A stretch of 64,000 nucleotides of DNA from Blastomussa wellsi (GCA_947652115.1 OX393570.1:19405256-19469255), one strand, 5' to 3'; shown: positions 29,586 through 42,709, counted from the stretch's first letter. Notes: generated by a model from the letters alone, not told the origin. Made by a program: numbers and translations.

Positions 29586-32500
29586 GTATTATAACCATGG
29601 TTATTTGGCTTTAATTTGGGTATTACAACCATGGTTATTTTGGCCATAATTTGGGTATTATAGCCACGGTTATTTTGCCCATAATTTGGCTATTATAACC
29701 ATGGTTATTTGGCCATAATTTGGGTATTATAACCATGGTTATTTTGGGCATAATTTCGGTATTATAACCATGGTTATTTTGCCCATATTTTGGGTATTAT
29801 AGCCACGGTTATTTTGCCCATAATTTGGCTATTATAACCATGGTTATTTTGGCCATAATTTGGGTATTCTAACCATGGTTATTTTGGCCATAATTTGGGT
29901 ATTATAACCATGGTTATTTTAGCCATAATTTGGGTATTATAACCATGGTTATTTTGGCCATAATTTGGGTATTACAACCGTGGTTATTTTGGCCATAATT
30001 TGGGTATTATAACCATGGTTATTTTGGCCATAATTTTGGTATTATAACCATGGTTATTTTGGCCATAATTTGGGTATTATAACAATGGTTATTTTGGCCA
30101 TAATTTGGGTATTATAACCATGGTTATTTTGGCCATAATTTGGGTATTATAACCATGGTTATTTTGGCCATAATTTCGGTATTATAACCATGGTTATTTT
30201 GGCCATAATTTGGGTATTATAACCATGATTATTTTGGCCATAATTTGGGTATTATAACCATGGTTATTTTGGCCATAATTTGGGTATTATAACCATGGTT
30301 ATTTTGGCCATAATTTCGGTATTATAACCATGGTTATTTTAGCCATAATTTGGGTATTATAACCATGGTTATTTTGGCCATAATTTGGGTATTACAACCG
30401 TGGTTATTTTGGCCATAATTTGGGTATTATAACCATGGTTATTTTGGCCATAATTTCGGTATTATAACCATGGCTATTTTGGCCATAATTTGGGTATTAT
30501 AACAATGGTTATTTTGGCCATAATTTCGGTATTATAACCATGGTTATTTTAGCCATAATTTGGGTATTATAACCATGGTTATTTTGGCCATAATTTGGGT
30601 ATTACAACCGTGGTTATTTTGGCCATAATTTGGGTATTATAACCATGGTTATTTTGGCCATAATTTCGGTATTATAACCATGGTTATTTTGCCCATATTT
30701 TAGGTATTATAGCCACGGTTATTTTGCCCATAATTTGGCTATTATAACCATGGTTATTTTGGCCATAATTTGGGTATTCTAACCATGGTTATTTTGGCCA
30801 TAATTTGGGTATTATAACCATGGTTATTTTAGCCATAATTTGGGTATTATAACCATGGTTATTTTGGCCATAATTTGGGTATTACAACCGTGGTTATTTT
30901 GGCCATAATTTGGGTATTATAACCATGGTTATTTTGGCCATAATTTCGGTATTATAACCATGGTTATTTTGGCCATAATTTGGGTATTATAACAATGGTT
31001 ATTTTGGCCATAATTTGGGTATTATAACCATGGTTATTTTGGCCAGAATTTGGGTATTATAACCATGGTTATTTTGGCCATAATTTCGGTATTATAACCA
31101 TGGTTATTTTGGCCATAATTTGGGTATTATAACCATGGTTATTTTGGCCATAATTTGGGTATTATAACCATGGTTATTTTGGCCATAATTTGGGTATTAT
31201 AACCATGGTTATTTTGGCCATAATTTCGGTATTATAACCATGGTTATTTTAGCCATAATTTGGGTATTATAACCATGGTTATTTTGGCCATAATTTGGGT
31301 ATTACAACCGTGGTTATTTTGGCCATAATTTGGGTATTATAACCATGGTTATTTTGGCCATAATTTCGGTATTATAACCATGGTTATTTTGGCCATAATT
31401 TGGGTATTATAACAATGGTTATTTTGGCCATAATTTCGGTATTATAACCATGGTTATTTTAGCCATAATTTGGGTATTATAACCATGGTTATTTTGGCCA
31501 TAATTTGGGTATTACAACCGTGGTTATTTTGGCCATAATTTGGGTATTATAACCATGGTTATTTTGGCCATAATTTCGGTATTATAACCATGGTTATTTT
31601 GCCCATATTTTAGGTATTATAGCCACGGTTATTTTGCCCATAATTTGGCTATTATAACCATGGTTATTTTGGCCATAATTTGGGTATTCTAACCATGGTT
31701 ATTTTGGCCATAATTTTGGTATTATAACCATGGTTATTTTAGCCATAATTTGGGTATTATAACCATGGTTATTTTGGCCATAATTTGGGTATTACAACCG
31801 TGGTTATTTTGGCCATAATTTGGGTATTATAACCATGGTTATTTTGGCCATAATTTCGGTATTATAACCATGGTTATTTTGGCCATAATTTGGGTATTAT
31901 AACAATGGTTATTTTGGCCATAATTTGGGTATTATAACCATGGTTATTTTGGCCATAATTTGGGTATTATAACCATGGTTATTTTGGCCATAATTTCGGT
32001 ATTATAACCATGGTTATTTTGGCCATAATTTGGGTATTATAACCATGGTTATTTTGGCCATAATTTGGGTATTATAACCATGGTTATTTTGGCCATAATT
32101 TGGGTATTATAACCATGGTTATTTTGGCCATAATTTCGGTATTATAACCATGGTTATTTTAGCCATAATTTGGGTATTATAACCATGGTTATTTTGGCCA
32201 TAATTTCGGTATTATAACCATGGTTATTTTGGCCATAATTTGGGTATTTTAACAATGGTTATTTTGGCCATAATTTCGGTATTATAACCATGGTTATTTT
32301 GGCCATAATTTCGGTATTATAACCATGGTTATTTTGGCCATAATTTGGGTATTATAACCATGGTTATTTTGGCCATAATTTGGGTATTATAACCATGGTT
32401 ATTTTGGCCATAATTTGGGTATTATAACCATGGTTATTTTGGCCATAATTTCGGTATTACAACCGTGGTTATTTTGGCCATAATTTGGGTATTATAACCA

Positions 32501-33069
32501 TGGTTATTTTGGCCATAATTTCGGTATTATAACCATGGTTATTTTGGCCATAATTTGGGTATTTTAACAATGGTTATTTTGGCCATAATTTCGGTATTAT
32601 AACCATGGTTATTTTAGCCATAATTTGGGTATTATAACCATGGTTATTTTGGCCATAATTTGGGTATTACAACCGTGGTTATTTTGGCCATAATTTGGGT
32701 ATTATAACCATGGTTATTTTGGCCATAATTTCGGTATTATAACCATGGTTATTTTGGCCATAATTTGGGTATTATAACAATGGTTATTTTGGCCATAATT
32801 TGGGTATTATAACCATGGTTATTTTGGCCATAATTTGGGTATTATAACCATGGTTATTTTGGCCATAATTTGGGTATTATAACCATGGTTATTATGGCCA
32901 TATTTTGGGTATTATAACCATGGTTATTTTGGCCATAATTTGGGTATTATAACCATGGTTATTTTGGCCATAATTTGGGTATTATAACCATGGTTATTTT
33001 GGCCATAATTTGGGTATTATAACCATGGTTATTTTGGCCATAATTTGGGTATTATAACCATGGTTATTT

Positions 33070-34000
33070 TGCCCATATTTTGGTATTATAAATATGGTTA
33101 TTTTGGCCATAATTTGGGTATTATAACCATGGTTATTTTGGCCAAAATTTGCGTATTATAACCATGGTTATTTTGGCCATAATTTGGGTATTATAACCAT
33201 GGTTATTTGGCCATAATTTGGGTATTATAGCCATGGTTATTTTGCCCATATTTTGGGTATCATAACCATGGTTATTTTTCCCATAATTTGGCTATTATAA
33301 CCATGGTTATTTTGGCCAAAATTTGCGTATTATAAGCATGGTTATTTTGGCCATAATTTGGGTATTACAACGATGGTTATTTGGCCATAATTAGGGTATA
33401 ATAACCATGGCTATTTTGGCCATAATTTGGGTATTATAACCATGGTTATTTTGGCCATAATTTGGGTATTACAACTATAGTTATTTTGGCCATAATTTGG
33501 GTATTATAACAATGGTTATTTTGCCCATAATTTGGCTATTATAACCATGGTTAATTTGACCATAATTTAAGTATAATAACCATGGTTATTTGGCCATAAT
33601 TTGGGTATTATAGCCATGGTTATTTTGGCCATAATTTGGGTATTATAACCATGGTTATTTTGGCCATAATTTGGGTATTATAACCATGGTTATTTTGGCC
33701 ATAATATGGGTATTATAACCATGGTTATTTTGGCCATAATTTGGGTATTATAACCATGGTTATTTTGCCTATATTTTGGGTATTATAACCATGGTTATTT
33801 TGGTCAGAATTTGGGTATTATAACCATGGTTATTTTGCCCATAATTTGACTATTATAACCATGGTTATTTTGGCCAAAATTTGGGTATTATAACCATGGT
33901 TATTTTGCCCATATTTTGGGTGTTATAACCATGGTTATTTTGGCCAGAATTTGGGTATTATAACCATGGTTATTTTGCCCATAATTTGGCTATTATAACC
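33070..34000 (+). repeat. Diverged satellite block, copy 3
   Basis: The same ordered private variants as at 21,430 are present, including ATAAATATGG near 33,089 and ATTAGGGTATAATAACC near 33,391. A nearby tag ATTATGGCCATATTTTGG near 32,892 is unique to this copy. It is followed directly by another 34/35-bp block (open frame 34,283-34,537), the same order as after the copy at 21,430. Confidence 0.8.
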
Positions 34001-37000
34001 ATGGTTATTTTTCCCATATTTTGGGTATTATAGCCACGGTTATTTTGCCCATAATTTGGGTATTATAACCATGGTTATTTGGCCATAATTTGGGTATTAT
34101 AACCATGGTTATTTTGGCAATCATTTGGGTATTATAACCATGGTTATTTTGCCCATATTTCGGGTATTATAGCCACGGTTATTTTGCCCATAATTTGGCT
34201 ATTATAACCATGGTTATTTCGCCATAATTTGGGTATTATAACCATGGTTATTTTTGCCATAATTTGGGTATTATAACCATGGTTATTTTGCCCATATTTT
34301 GGGTATTGTAGCCACGGTTATTTTGCCCATAATTTGGCTATTATAACCATGGTTATTTGGCCATAATTTGGGTATTATAACCATGGTTATTTTGGCCATA
34401 ATTTGGGTATTATAACCATGGTTATTTGGCCATAATTTGGGTATTATAACCATGGTTATTTTGGCCATAATTTGGGTATTATAACCATGGTTATTTGGCT
34501 TTAATTTGGGTATTACAACCATGGTTATTTTGGCCATAATTTGGGTATTATAGCCACGGTTATTTTGCCCATAATTTGGCTATTATAACCATGGTTATTT
34601 GGCCATAATTTGGGTATTATAACCATGGTTATTTTGGGCATAATTTCGGTATTATAACCATGGTTATTTTGCCCATATTTTGGGTATTATAGCCACGGTT
34701 ATTTTGCCCATAATTTGGCTATTATAACCATGGTTATTTTGGCCATAATTTGGGTATTCTAACCATGGTTATTTTGGCCATAATTTGGGTATTATAACCA
34801 TGGTTATTTTAGCCATAATTTGGGTATTATAACCATGGTTATTTTGGCCATAATTTGGGTATTACAACCGTGGTTATTTTGGCCATAATTTGGGTATTAT
34901 AACCATGGTTATTTTGGCCATAATTTCGGTATTATAACCATGGTTATTTTGGCCATAATTTGGGTATTATAACAATGGTTATTTTGGCCATAATTTGGGT
35001 ATTATAACCATGGTTATTTTGGCCATAATTTGGGTATTATAACCATGGTTATTTTGGCCATAATTTCGGTATTATAACCATGGTTATTTTGGCCATAATT
35101 TGGGTATTATAACCATGGTTATTTTGGCCATAATTTGGGTATTATAACCATGGTTATTTTGGCCATAATTTGGGTATTATAACCATGGTTATTTTGGCCA
35201 TAATTTCGGTATTATAACCATGGTTATTTTAGCCATAATTTGGGTATTATAACCATGGTTATTTTGGCCATAATTTGGGTATTACAACCGTGGTTATTTT
35301 GGCCATAATTTGGGTATTATAACCATGGTTATTTTGGCCATAATTTCGGTATTATAACCATGGCTATTTTGGCCATAATTTGGGTATTATAACAATGGTT
35401 ATTTTGGCCATAATTTCGGTATTATAACCATGGTTATTTTAGCCATAATTTGGGTATTATAACCATGGTTATTTTGGCCATAATTTGGGTATTACAACCG
35501 TGGTTATTTTGGCCATAATTTGGGTATTATAACCATGGTTATTTTGGCCATAATTTCGGTATTATAACCATGGTTATTTTGCCCATATTTTAGGTATTAT
35601 AGCCACGGTTATTTTGCCCATAATTTGGCTATTATAACCATGGTTATTTTGGCCATAATTTGGGTATTCTAACCATGGTTATTTTGGCCATAATTTGGGT
35701 ATTATAACCATGGTTATTTTAGCCATAATTTGGGTATTATAACCATGGTTATTTTGGCCATAATTTGGGTATTACAACCGTGGTTATTTTGGCCATAATT
35801 TGGGTATTATAACCATGGTTATTTTGGCCATAATTTCGGTATTATAACCATGGTTATTTTGGCCATAATTTGGGTATTATAACAATGGTTATTTTGGCCA
35901 TAATTTGGGTATTATAACCATGGTTATTTTGGCCAGAATTTGGGTATTATAACCATGGTTATTTTGGCCATAATTTCGGTATTATAACCATGGTTATTTT
36001 GGCCATAATTTGGGTATTATAACCATGGTTATTTTGGCCATAATTTGGGTATTATAACCATGGTTATTTTGGCCATAATTTGGGTATTATAACCATGGTT
36101 ATTTTGGCCATAATTTCGGTATTATAACCATGGTTATTTTAGCCATAATTTGGGTATTATAACCATGGTTATTTTGGCCATAATTTGGGTATTACAACCG
36201 TGGTTATTTTGGCCATAATTTGGGTATTATAACCATGGTTATTTTGGCCATAATTTCGGTATTATAACCATGGTTATTTTGGCCATAATTTGGGTATTAT
36301 AACAATGGTTATTTTGGCCATAATTTCGGTATTATAACCATGGTTATTTTAGCCATAATTTGGGTATTATAACCATGGTTATTTTGGCCATAATTTGGGT
36401 ATTACAACCGTGGTTATTTTGGCCATAATTTGGGTATTATAACCATGGTTATTTTGGCCATAATTTCGGTATTATAACCATGGTTATTTTGCCCATATTT
36501 TAGGTATTATAGCCACGGTTATTTTGCCCATAATTTGGCTATTATAACCATGGTTATTTTGGCCATAATTTGGGTATTCTAACCATGGTTATTTTGGCCA
36601 TAATTTTGGTATTATAACCATGGTTATTTTAGCCATAATTTGGGTATTATAACCATGGTTATTTTGGCCATAATTTGGGTATTACAACCGTGGTTATTTT
36701 GGCCATAATTTGGGTATTATAACCATGGTTATTTTGGCCATAATTTCGGTATTATAACCATGGTTATTTTGGCCATAATTTGGGTATTATAACAATGGTT
36801 ATTTTGGCCATAATTTGGGTATTATAACCATGGTTATTTTGGCCATAATTTGGGTATTATAACCATGGTTATTTTGGCCATAATTTCGGTATTATAACCA
36901 TGGTTATTTTGGCCATAATTTGGGTATTATAACCATGGTTATTTTGGCCATAATTTGGGTATTATAACCATGGTTATTTTGGCCATAATTTGGGTATTAT

Positions 37001-37544
37001 AACCATGGTTATTTTGGCCATAATTTCGGTATTATAACCATGGTTATTTTAGCCATAATTTGGGTATTATAACCATGGTTATTTTGGCCATAATTTGGGT
37101 ATTACAACCGTGGTTATTTTGGCCATAATTTGGGTATTATAACCATGGTTATTTTGGCCATAATTTCGGTATTATAACCATGGTTATTTTGGCCATAATT
37201 TGGGTATTATAACAATGGTTATTTTGGCCATAATTTCGGTATTATAACCATGGTTATTTTAGCCATAATTTGGGTATTATAACCATGGTTATTTTGGCCA
37301 TAATTTCGGTATTATAACCATGGTTATTTTGGCCATAATTTGGGTATTATAACCATGGTTATTTTGGCCATATTTTGGGTATTATAACCATGGTTATTTT
37401 GGCCATAATTTGGGTATTATAACCATGGTTATTTTGGCCATAATTTGGGTATTATAACCATGGTTATTTTGGCCATAATTTGGGTATTATAACCATGGTT
37501 ATTTTGGCCATAATTTGGGTATTATAACCATGGTTATTTTGCCC

Positions 37545-39340
37545 ATATTTTGGTATTATAAATATGGTTATTTTGGCCATAATTTGGGTATTATAACCAT
37601 GGTTATTTTGGCCAAAATTTGCGTATTATAACCATGGTTATTTTGGCCATAATTTGGGTATTATAACCATGGTTATTTGGCCATAATTTGGGTATTATAA
37701 CCATGGTTATTTTGCCCATATTTTGGGTATCATAACCATGGTTATTTTTCCCATAATTTGGCTATTATAACCATGGTTATTTTGGCCAAAATTTGCGTAT
37801 TATAAGCATGGTTATTTTGGCCATAATTTGGGTATTACAACGATGGTTATTTGGCCATAATTAGGGTATAATAACCATGGCTATTTTGGCCATAATTTGG
37901 GTATTATAACCATGGTTATTTTGGCCATAATTTGGGTATTACAACTATAGTTATTTTGGCCATAATTTGGGTATTATAACCATGGTTATTTTGCCCATAA
38001 TTTGGCTATTATAACCATGGTTAATTTGACCATAATTTAAGTATAATAACCATGGTTATTTGGCCATAATTTGGGTATTATAGCCATGGTTATTTTGGCC
38101 ATAATTTGGGTATTATAACCATGGTTATTTTGGCCATAATTTGGGTATTATAACCATGGTTATTTTGGCCATAATATGGGTATTATAACCATGGTTATTT
38201 TGGCCATAATTTGGGTATTATAACCATGGTTATTTTGCCTATATTTTGGGTATTATAACCATGGTTATTTTGGTCAGAATTTGGGTATTATAACCATGGT
38301 TATTTTGCCCATAATTTGACTATTATAACCATGGTTATTTTGGCCAAAATTTGGGTATTATAACCATGGTTATTTTGCCCATATTCTGGGTGTTATAACC
38401 ATGGTTATTTTGGCCAGAATTTGGGTATTATAACCATGGTTATTTTGCCCATAATTTGGCTATTATAACCATGGTTATTTTTACCAAAATTTGGGTATTA
38501 TAACCATGGCTATTTCGGCCATAATTTGGGTATTATAACCATGGTTATTTTCGCCATAATTTGAGTTTTATAACCATGGTTATTTTGGCCATAATTTGGG
38601 TATTATAACCATGGTTATTTTGGCCATAATTTAGGTATCATAACCATGGTTATTTTGCCTATATTTTGGGTATTAAAACCATGGTTATTTTGCCCATAAT
38701 TTGGCTATTATAACCATGGTTATTTTGGCCAAAATTTGCGTATTATAACCATGGTTATTTTGGCCCCAATTTGGGTATTATAACCATGGTTATTTGGCCA
38801 TAATTTGGGCATTTTAACCATGGTTATTTTGGCCATAATTCGGGTATTATAACCATGGTTATTTTGCCCATAATTTGGGTATTAAAACCATGGTGATTTT
38901 GGCCATAATTTGGGTATTATAACCATGGTTATTTTGCCCATAATTTGGCTATTATAACCATGGTTATTTGGCCATAATTAGGGTATTATAACCATGGTTA
39001 CCTTGGCCATAATTTGGGTATTATAACAATGGTTATTCTTGCCATAATTTGAGTATTATAACCATGGTTATTTTGCCCATAATTTTGGTATTATAACCAT
39101 GGTTATTTTGGCCATAATTTGGGTATTATAACCATGGTTATTTTTCCAGACTTTCGGTATTATAACCATGGTTATTTTGGCTATAATTTGGGTATTATAA
39201 CCATGGTTATTTTGGCCATAATTTGGGTATTATAACCATGGTTATTTTTCCATACTTTGGGTATTATAACCATGGTGATTTTGGCCATAATTTGGGTATT
39301 ATAACCATGGTTATTTTGCCCATAATTTGGCTATTATAAC
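37545..39340 (+). repeat. Diverged satellite block, copy 4, reaching the LINE
   Basis: The private variants recur from 37,545, and the TTTTTACCAAAATTTGG extension is present near 38,480. From about 38,550 the monomers become irregular (TTTTCGCCATAATTTGAG, GGTTACCTTGGCC, TTTTTCCAGACTTTCGG). TTTTCGCCATAATTTGAG also occurs near 43,471, on the other side of the LINE. Confidence 0.75.
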
Positions 39341-39341
39341 C

Positions 39342-42300
39342 ATGGTTCTCAGAGGTCCAGGCTTCTGGAAGCTGAACACAAATTTTCTTAAAAATTCTGA
39401 ATACATAGACCTTATCAAAGCGACCATAGATAAGGTGTCAAAAGAATACAACGGCGATGACACGGTAGATGCAATACTCTTGTGGGATGTAATGAAAATG
39501 CAAATTAGGGCAAACTCCATAAAGTATGCAAAACAACTTAAGGCAAAACAAAAACAAAGTGAGAGGACTCTAGAGGCCGAAATCTTAACGTTAGAACGTA
39601 ATCTCGAAAACAGCTCTGCGGAAATCGAGAAAAATGAGATCCGTAAGATTCTGGCGCTAAAGAAACAAAGCTTAGAACACCTAATCTCCTACAAAACTCA
39701 AGGTTCTATTATTAGGTCCAGAACACGTTGGTACAACGAAGGCGAGAAAAATACAAAATATTTCTTTGAATTGGAAAAAAGACATTTTAATAGTAAAACG
39801 ATAAGGAATCTGAAGATTGACGACAATACCACCTTAAATACAGATGAAGAAATTCTAAATGAGGCAAAACGCTTTTATCAAACGCTTTATACGTCTAAAA
39901 ATAACTCTTCACAATTTATAGGAGAAAACCTCTTCTTTGAACAAAATAACCGATGTCAAGTCAGCAACGACGAAAGAGAATCTTGTGAAGGCTTGCTAAC
40001 GGCGGCCGAATGCTTAGAAAGCCTAAAAACTATGGAATCAAACAAGACACCTGGAACAGACGGAATTCCAGCTGAATTTTATAAAGTCTTTTGGAATGAT
40101 ATAAAGTCATTTTTCGTCGCCGCCATTAATACTTCCTATGCTAAAGGCCTTCTTTCAATAACACAGAGGAGAGGATTAATAACGCTAATTCCAAAAAAAG
40201 ACAAATCTTTGTGTTTTTTAAAAAATTGGAGACCCATCTCACTTTTGAACTGTGACTACAAAATTGCCACCAAATCAATCGCCAGCAGAATAAAAAGAAT
40301 TTTACCTTCGGTGATAAATAGTGATCAAACAGTATTCCAGAAAAACCGATTTATCGGCGAAAATATAAGGCTGCTGAACAGCATTTTTAGTTATACGGAT
40401 ATTGAAAAACTTCCGGGACTTTTGCTTTTTATCGATTTCGAAAAGGCCTTTGACACTCTCGAATGGACATTTATTGAAAAAACTTTAAGATACTATAACT
40501 TCGGAAATTCGCTTGTTTCCTGGATCAAACTCTTTTATACGAACATCAGCAGCAGCATACAAAACAATGGCTGGGCATCTGATTTCTTCAGTCTGGGTAG
40601 GGGAGTACGCCAAGGCTGCCCCTTGTCCCCATATCTTTTTATTTTATGTGCTGAAATCCTGGGATCGGCAGTTAGACGAGACAAAGAAATTCAAGGCATC
40701 CAAATTTCGGATAACGAATGTAAAGTAAGTCAATATGCTGATGACACCACGCTTATATTAGACGGCACAAAGGCCTCGATAGAAAGATCCTTTCAACTGC
40801 TCGATGTATTCGCAAAACTGTCAGGCTTAAAGGTCAACTACGAGAAGACGGAGGCACTCTGGATTGGTTCTTTTAAAAACCGAACAGACAGACTAGAAAT
40901 AAACAAAAATATTAAGTGGACCTTCCGAAAGGTTAAGGCCCTCGGAGTATGGTTTTCGACAAGTGAGGAAGAAGCTGCAATGCTTAACTATCAGGAAAAA
41001 AAAGAAAAAATTTCTAAGATCCTAAACTGTTGGCAGCTTAGAAGATTAACACTGCTAGGAAAAATAACTGTTATCAAAAGTTTGGCTGCATCTCAGCTTG
41101 TTTACATCATGTCACCTCTACCGTCCTCACAACCCCACCTAAAGGAGATACACCAACTTCTGTACAATTTTCTCTGGGATGGAAGAGGAGACAAAATCAA
41201 AAGGAGTGTAATTATAAATGAATACAAAGATGGTGGGTTGAAAATGTTAGATATCCAATCTTTTAATTGTGCTTTGAAAGTCAAATGGGTTCAGAAATAT
41301 CTTGATCACAGCAACCAAGCAAAATGGAAACTTTTTTTTGATTATTTTATAAAACAGCATGACGGTCAATTACTTCTAACTGGTAACTTAAAGCGAGCCG
41401 ATGTTGACGGTCTAGGTATTCAAGATAACTTTACCAAAGAAATAATTAAAATTTGGTCTGATCTAAACTATGAAGAAAACCCCACACATTTCAGAAACTC
41501 ACCGATATGGTACAACTCCCTTATAAGGATTGCTAACCGACCTATCTTTTTTCGAAATTGGTCAAGTGCGGGAGTCAATCATGTCAAAGATGTATTGGAC
41601 CAAAACACTGTCTTTCTAAAATATAACGTTTTTAAAACTCGTTACAAAATTAAGACGACCTTTGTAAACTACTATGGTGTTGTCTCCTCTATAAAAACAT
41701 TGAAAACATATTTTCAGCCTCACGAGATAATTAATCCCAAAAGCGAGCTCACTTGCGGTCAAAAGCTTTTATCGTCTATAAATATTTGCAATGCAGCTTA
41801 TAAGTCAATTGTCAAACGAATCGCTACAACGCCTTCTAATAGCCAGGAAAAATGGCTAAATGACTGCGAAAACTACGAGCACTTGATTCAATGGGATAAA
41901 TCATATATTCTGCCCTTCTTTTGTACAAAAGAAACAAAACTTCAGAGCTTTCAATTTAAGTTGCTCCACAGAAGAATTGCTTCCAATGACTTCTTATGTA
42001 AAATAGGAATCTCTTTAACAGATAAATGCACTTTCTGCGAACAAAACACAGAAACCCTGGTCCACCTTTTTTGGGACTGTGACTCTGTTCAAGCTTTTTG
42101 GCAAGGCATACAAGACTGGATAATACGGCATCAGATTAAGCCACAAAACTTTTCTTTGACCCAACCTCTTTGTTTAGGATTGGTTGAAAATATCGAGGAT
42201 ACACTTCTGCATCATGCACTTCTAGTTGGCAGATACCACATTTATTCATCGAAATTAAACAACACCCTGCCAAATATACGAATATTTACGCAAATCTTCC

Positions 42301-42386
42301 TTAAATGCCAAGAAATTGAAAGATGTTTTGCTTATAAGACGAATACCGTTCAAAAATATAACCGAAAATGGGGTTGTTTCAAATGA
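39342..42386 (+). CDS. LINE ORF2 fragment: reverse transcriptase with C-terminal zinc motif
   Basis: This frame of 1,014 codons is open to TGA at 42,384-42,386. Its ATG at 39,342 lies in the satellite CCATGG core; LINE sequence begins at the next residues (LRGPGFWK, the typical start of the linker after the endonuclease). A lysine/glutamate-rich, probably coiled region covers about residues 50-130. SRTRWYNEGEKNTKYF follows, then the reverse transcriptase at about 232-510 with KTPGTDGIPAEFYK, FIDFEKAFD (Asp365), GVRQGCPLSP (421-430) and the catalytic YADD (465-468). LWDG and DGGLKMLD are typical of the C-terminal part. A zinc motif C896-x2-C899-x8-H908-x4-C913 is present. The enzyme would copy LINE RNA at the target; without the endonuclease this copy is unlikely to be autonomous. 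Whether it is transcribed cannot be seen. Confidence 0.92.
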   Translation: MVLRGPGFWKLNTNFLKNSEYIDLIKATIDKVSKEYNGDDTVDAILLWDVMKMQIRANSIKYAKQLKAKQKQSERTLEAEILTLERNLENSSAEIEKNEIRKILALKKQSLEHLISYKTQGSIIRSRTRWYNEGEKNTKYFFELEKRHFNSKTIRNLKIDDNTTLNTDEEILNEAKRFYQTLYTSKNNSSQFIGENLFFEQNNRCQVSNDERESCEGLLTAAECLESLKTMESNKTPGTDGIPAEFYKVFWNDIKSFFVAAINTSYAKGLLSITQRRGLITLIPKKDKSLCFLKNWRPISLLNCDYKIATKSIASRIKRILPSVINSDQTVFQKNRFIGENIRLLNSIFSYTDIEKLPGLLLFIDFEKAFDTLEWTFIEKTLRYYNFGNSLVSWIKLFYTNISSSIQNNGWASDFFSLGRGVRQGCPLSPYLFILCAEILGSAVRRDKEIQGIQISDNECKVSQYADDTTLILDGTKASIERSFQLLDVFAKLSGLKVNYEKTEALWIGSFKNRTDRLEINKNIKWTFRKVKALGVWFSTSEEEAAMLNYQEKKEKISKILNCWQLRRLTLLGKITVIKSLAASQLVYIMSPLPSSQPHLKEIHQLLYNFLWDGRGDKIKRSVIINEYKDGGLKMLDIQSFNCALKVKWVQKYLDHSNQAKWKLFFDYFIKQHDGQLLLTGNLKRADVDGLGIQDNFTKEIIKIWSDLNYEENPTHFRNSPIWYNSLIRIANRPIFFRNWSSAGVNHVKDVLDQNTVFLKYNVFKTRYKIKTTFVNYYGVVSSIKTLKTYFQPHEIINPKSELTCGQKLLSSINICNAAYKSIVKRIATTPSNSQEKWLNDCENYEHLIQWDKSYILPFFCTKETKLQSFQFKLLHRRIASNDFLCKIGISLTDKCTFCEQNTETLVHLFWDCDSVQAFWQGIQDWIIRHQIKPQNFSLTQPLCLGLVENIEDTLLHHALLVGRYHIYSSKLNNTLPNIRIFTQIFLKCQEIERCFAYKTNTVQKYNRKWGCFK

Positions 42387-42678
42387 ACTGTGTGCTTCTC
42401 TTATTATAACTAACTTTTAGATAGTCCTTTTGCTATAGCCATGGTACATAACTTTTCAGATTCTCGCTGACTCATCGAACCGTTCTGATATATCTGGATT
42501 GCGGCCTTTCCCTTACCCCTCTTTTTTTTTTTTTTTTTTTTTTTTTTCACTTTGCTTCTGTGTACCAAAACGTAACATGTAGTATCGTGTTGTAAGTAGG
42601 ATATTGTATAGTTTTGTAAGTAGTGTTATTGTAATTAAAAAATAAATAATTAAAAAAATTAAAAAAAAAAAAAGGTTC

Positions 42679-42709
<31 letters not shown>

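Larger units (their letters stand above)
1..39347 (+). repeat. 35-bp satellite array, left arm
   Basis: This stretch is an unbroken head-to-tail tandem array; successive CCATGG cores sit at 15, 50 and 85, so the period is 35 bp. Positions 46-80 show one standard monomer: the perfect palindrome ATAACCATGGTTAT, then an AT-rich spacer carrying TTGGCC, CATAATTT and GGGTATT. All monomers seen have the same orientation. Recurrent variants are TTAGCC for TTGGCC, TTTCGG for TTTGGG, ACAACCGTGG, ATAACAATGG, GTATTCTAAC, and the double variant TTGCCCATATTTTAGG followed by ATAGCCACGG. The array continues beyond the left edge and is interrupted at 39,348 by a LINE. Long satellites of this kind commonly form heterochromatin or centromeric DNA, but nothing here shows which. 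Confidence 0.98.

Noticed and set aside
1..39347. CRISPR-like array, because of the short regular repeat
   Set aside because: The 35-bp units are contiguous with no unique spacers, and the gene content is eukaryotic.
39311..41284. Small frames overlapping the LINE ORF (39,311-39,520 minus, 40,513-40,728 plus, 41,102-41,284 minus)
   Set aside because: They are shadows of the 1,014-codon reverse transcriptase frame.
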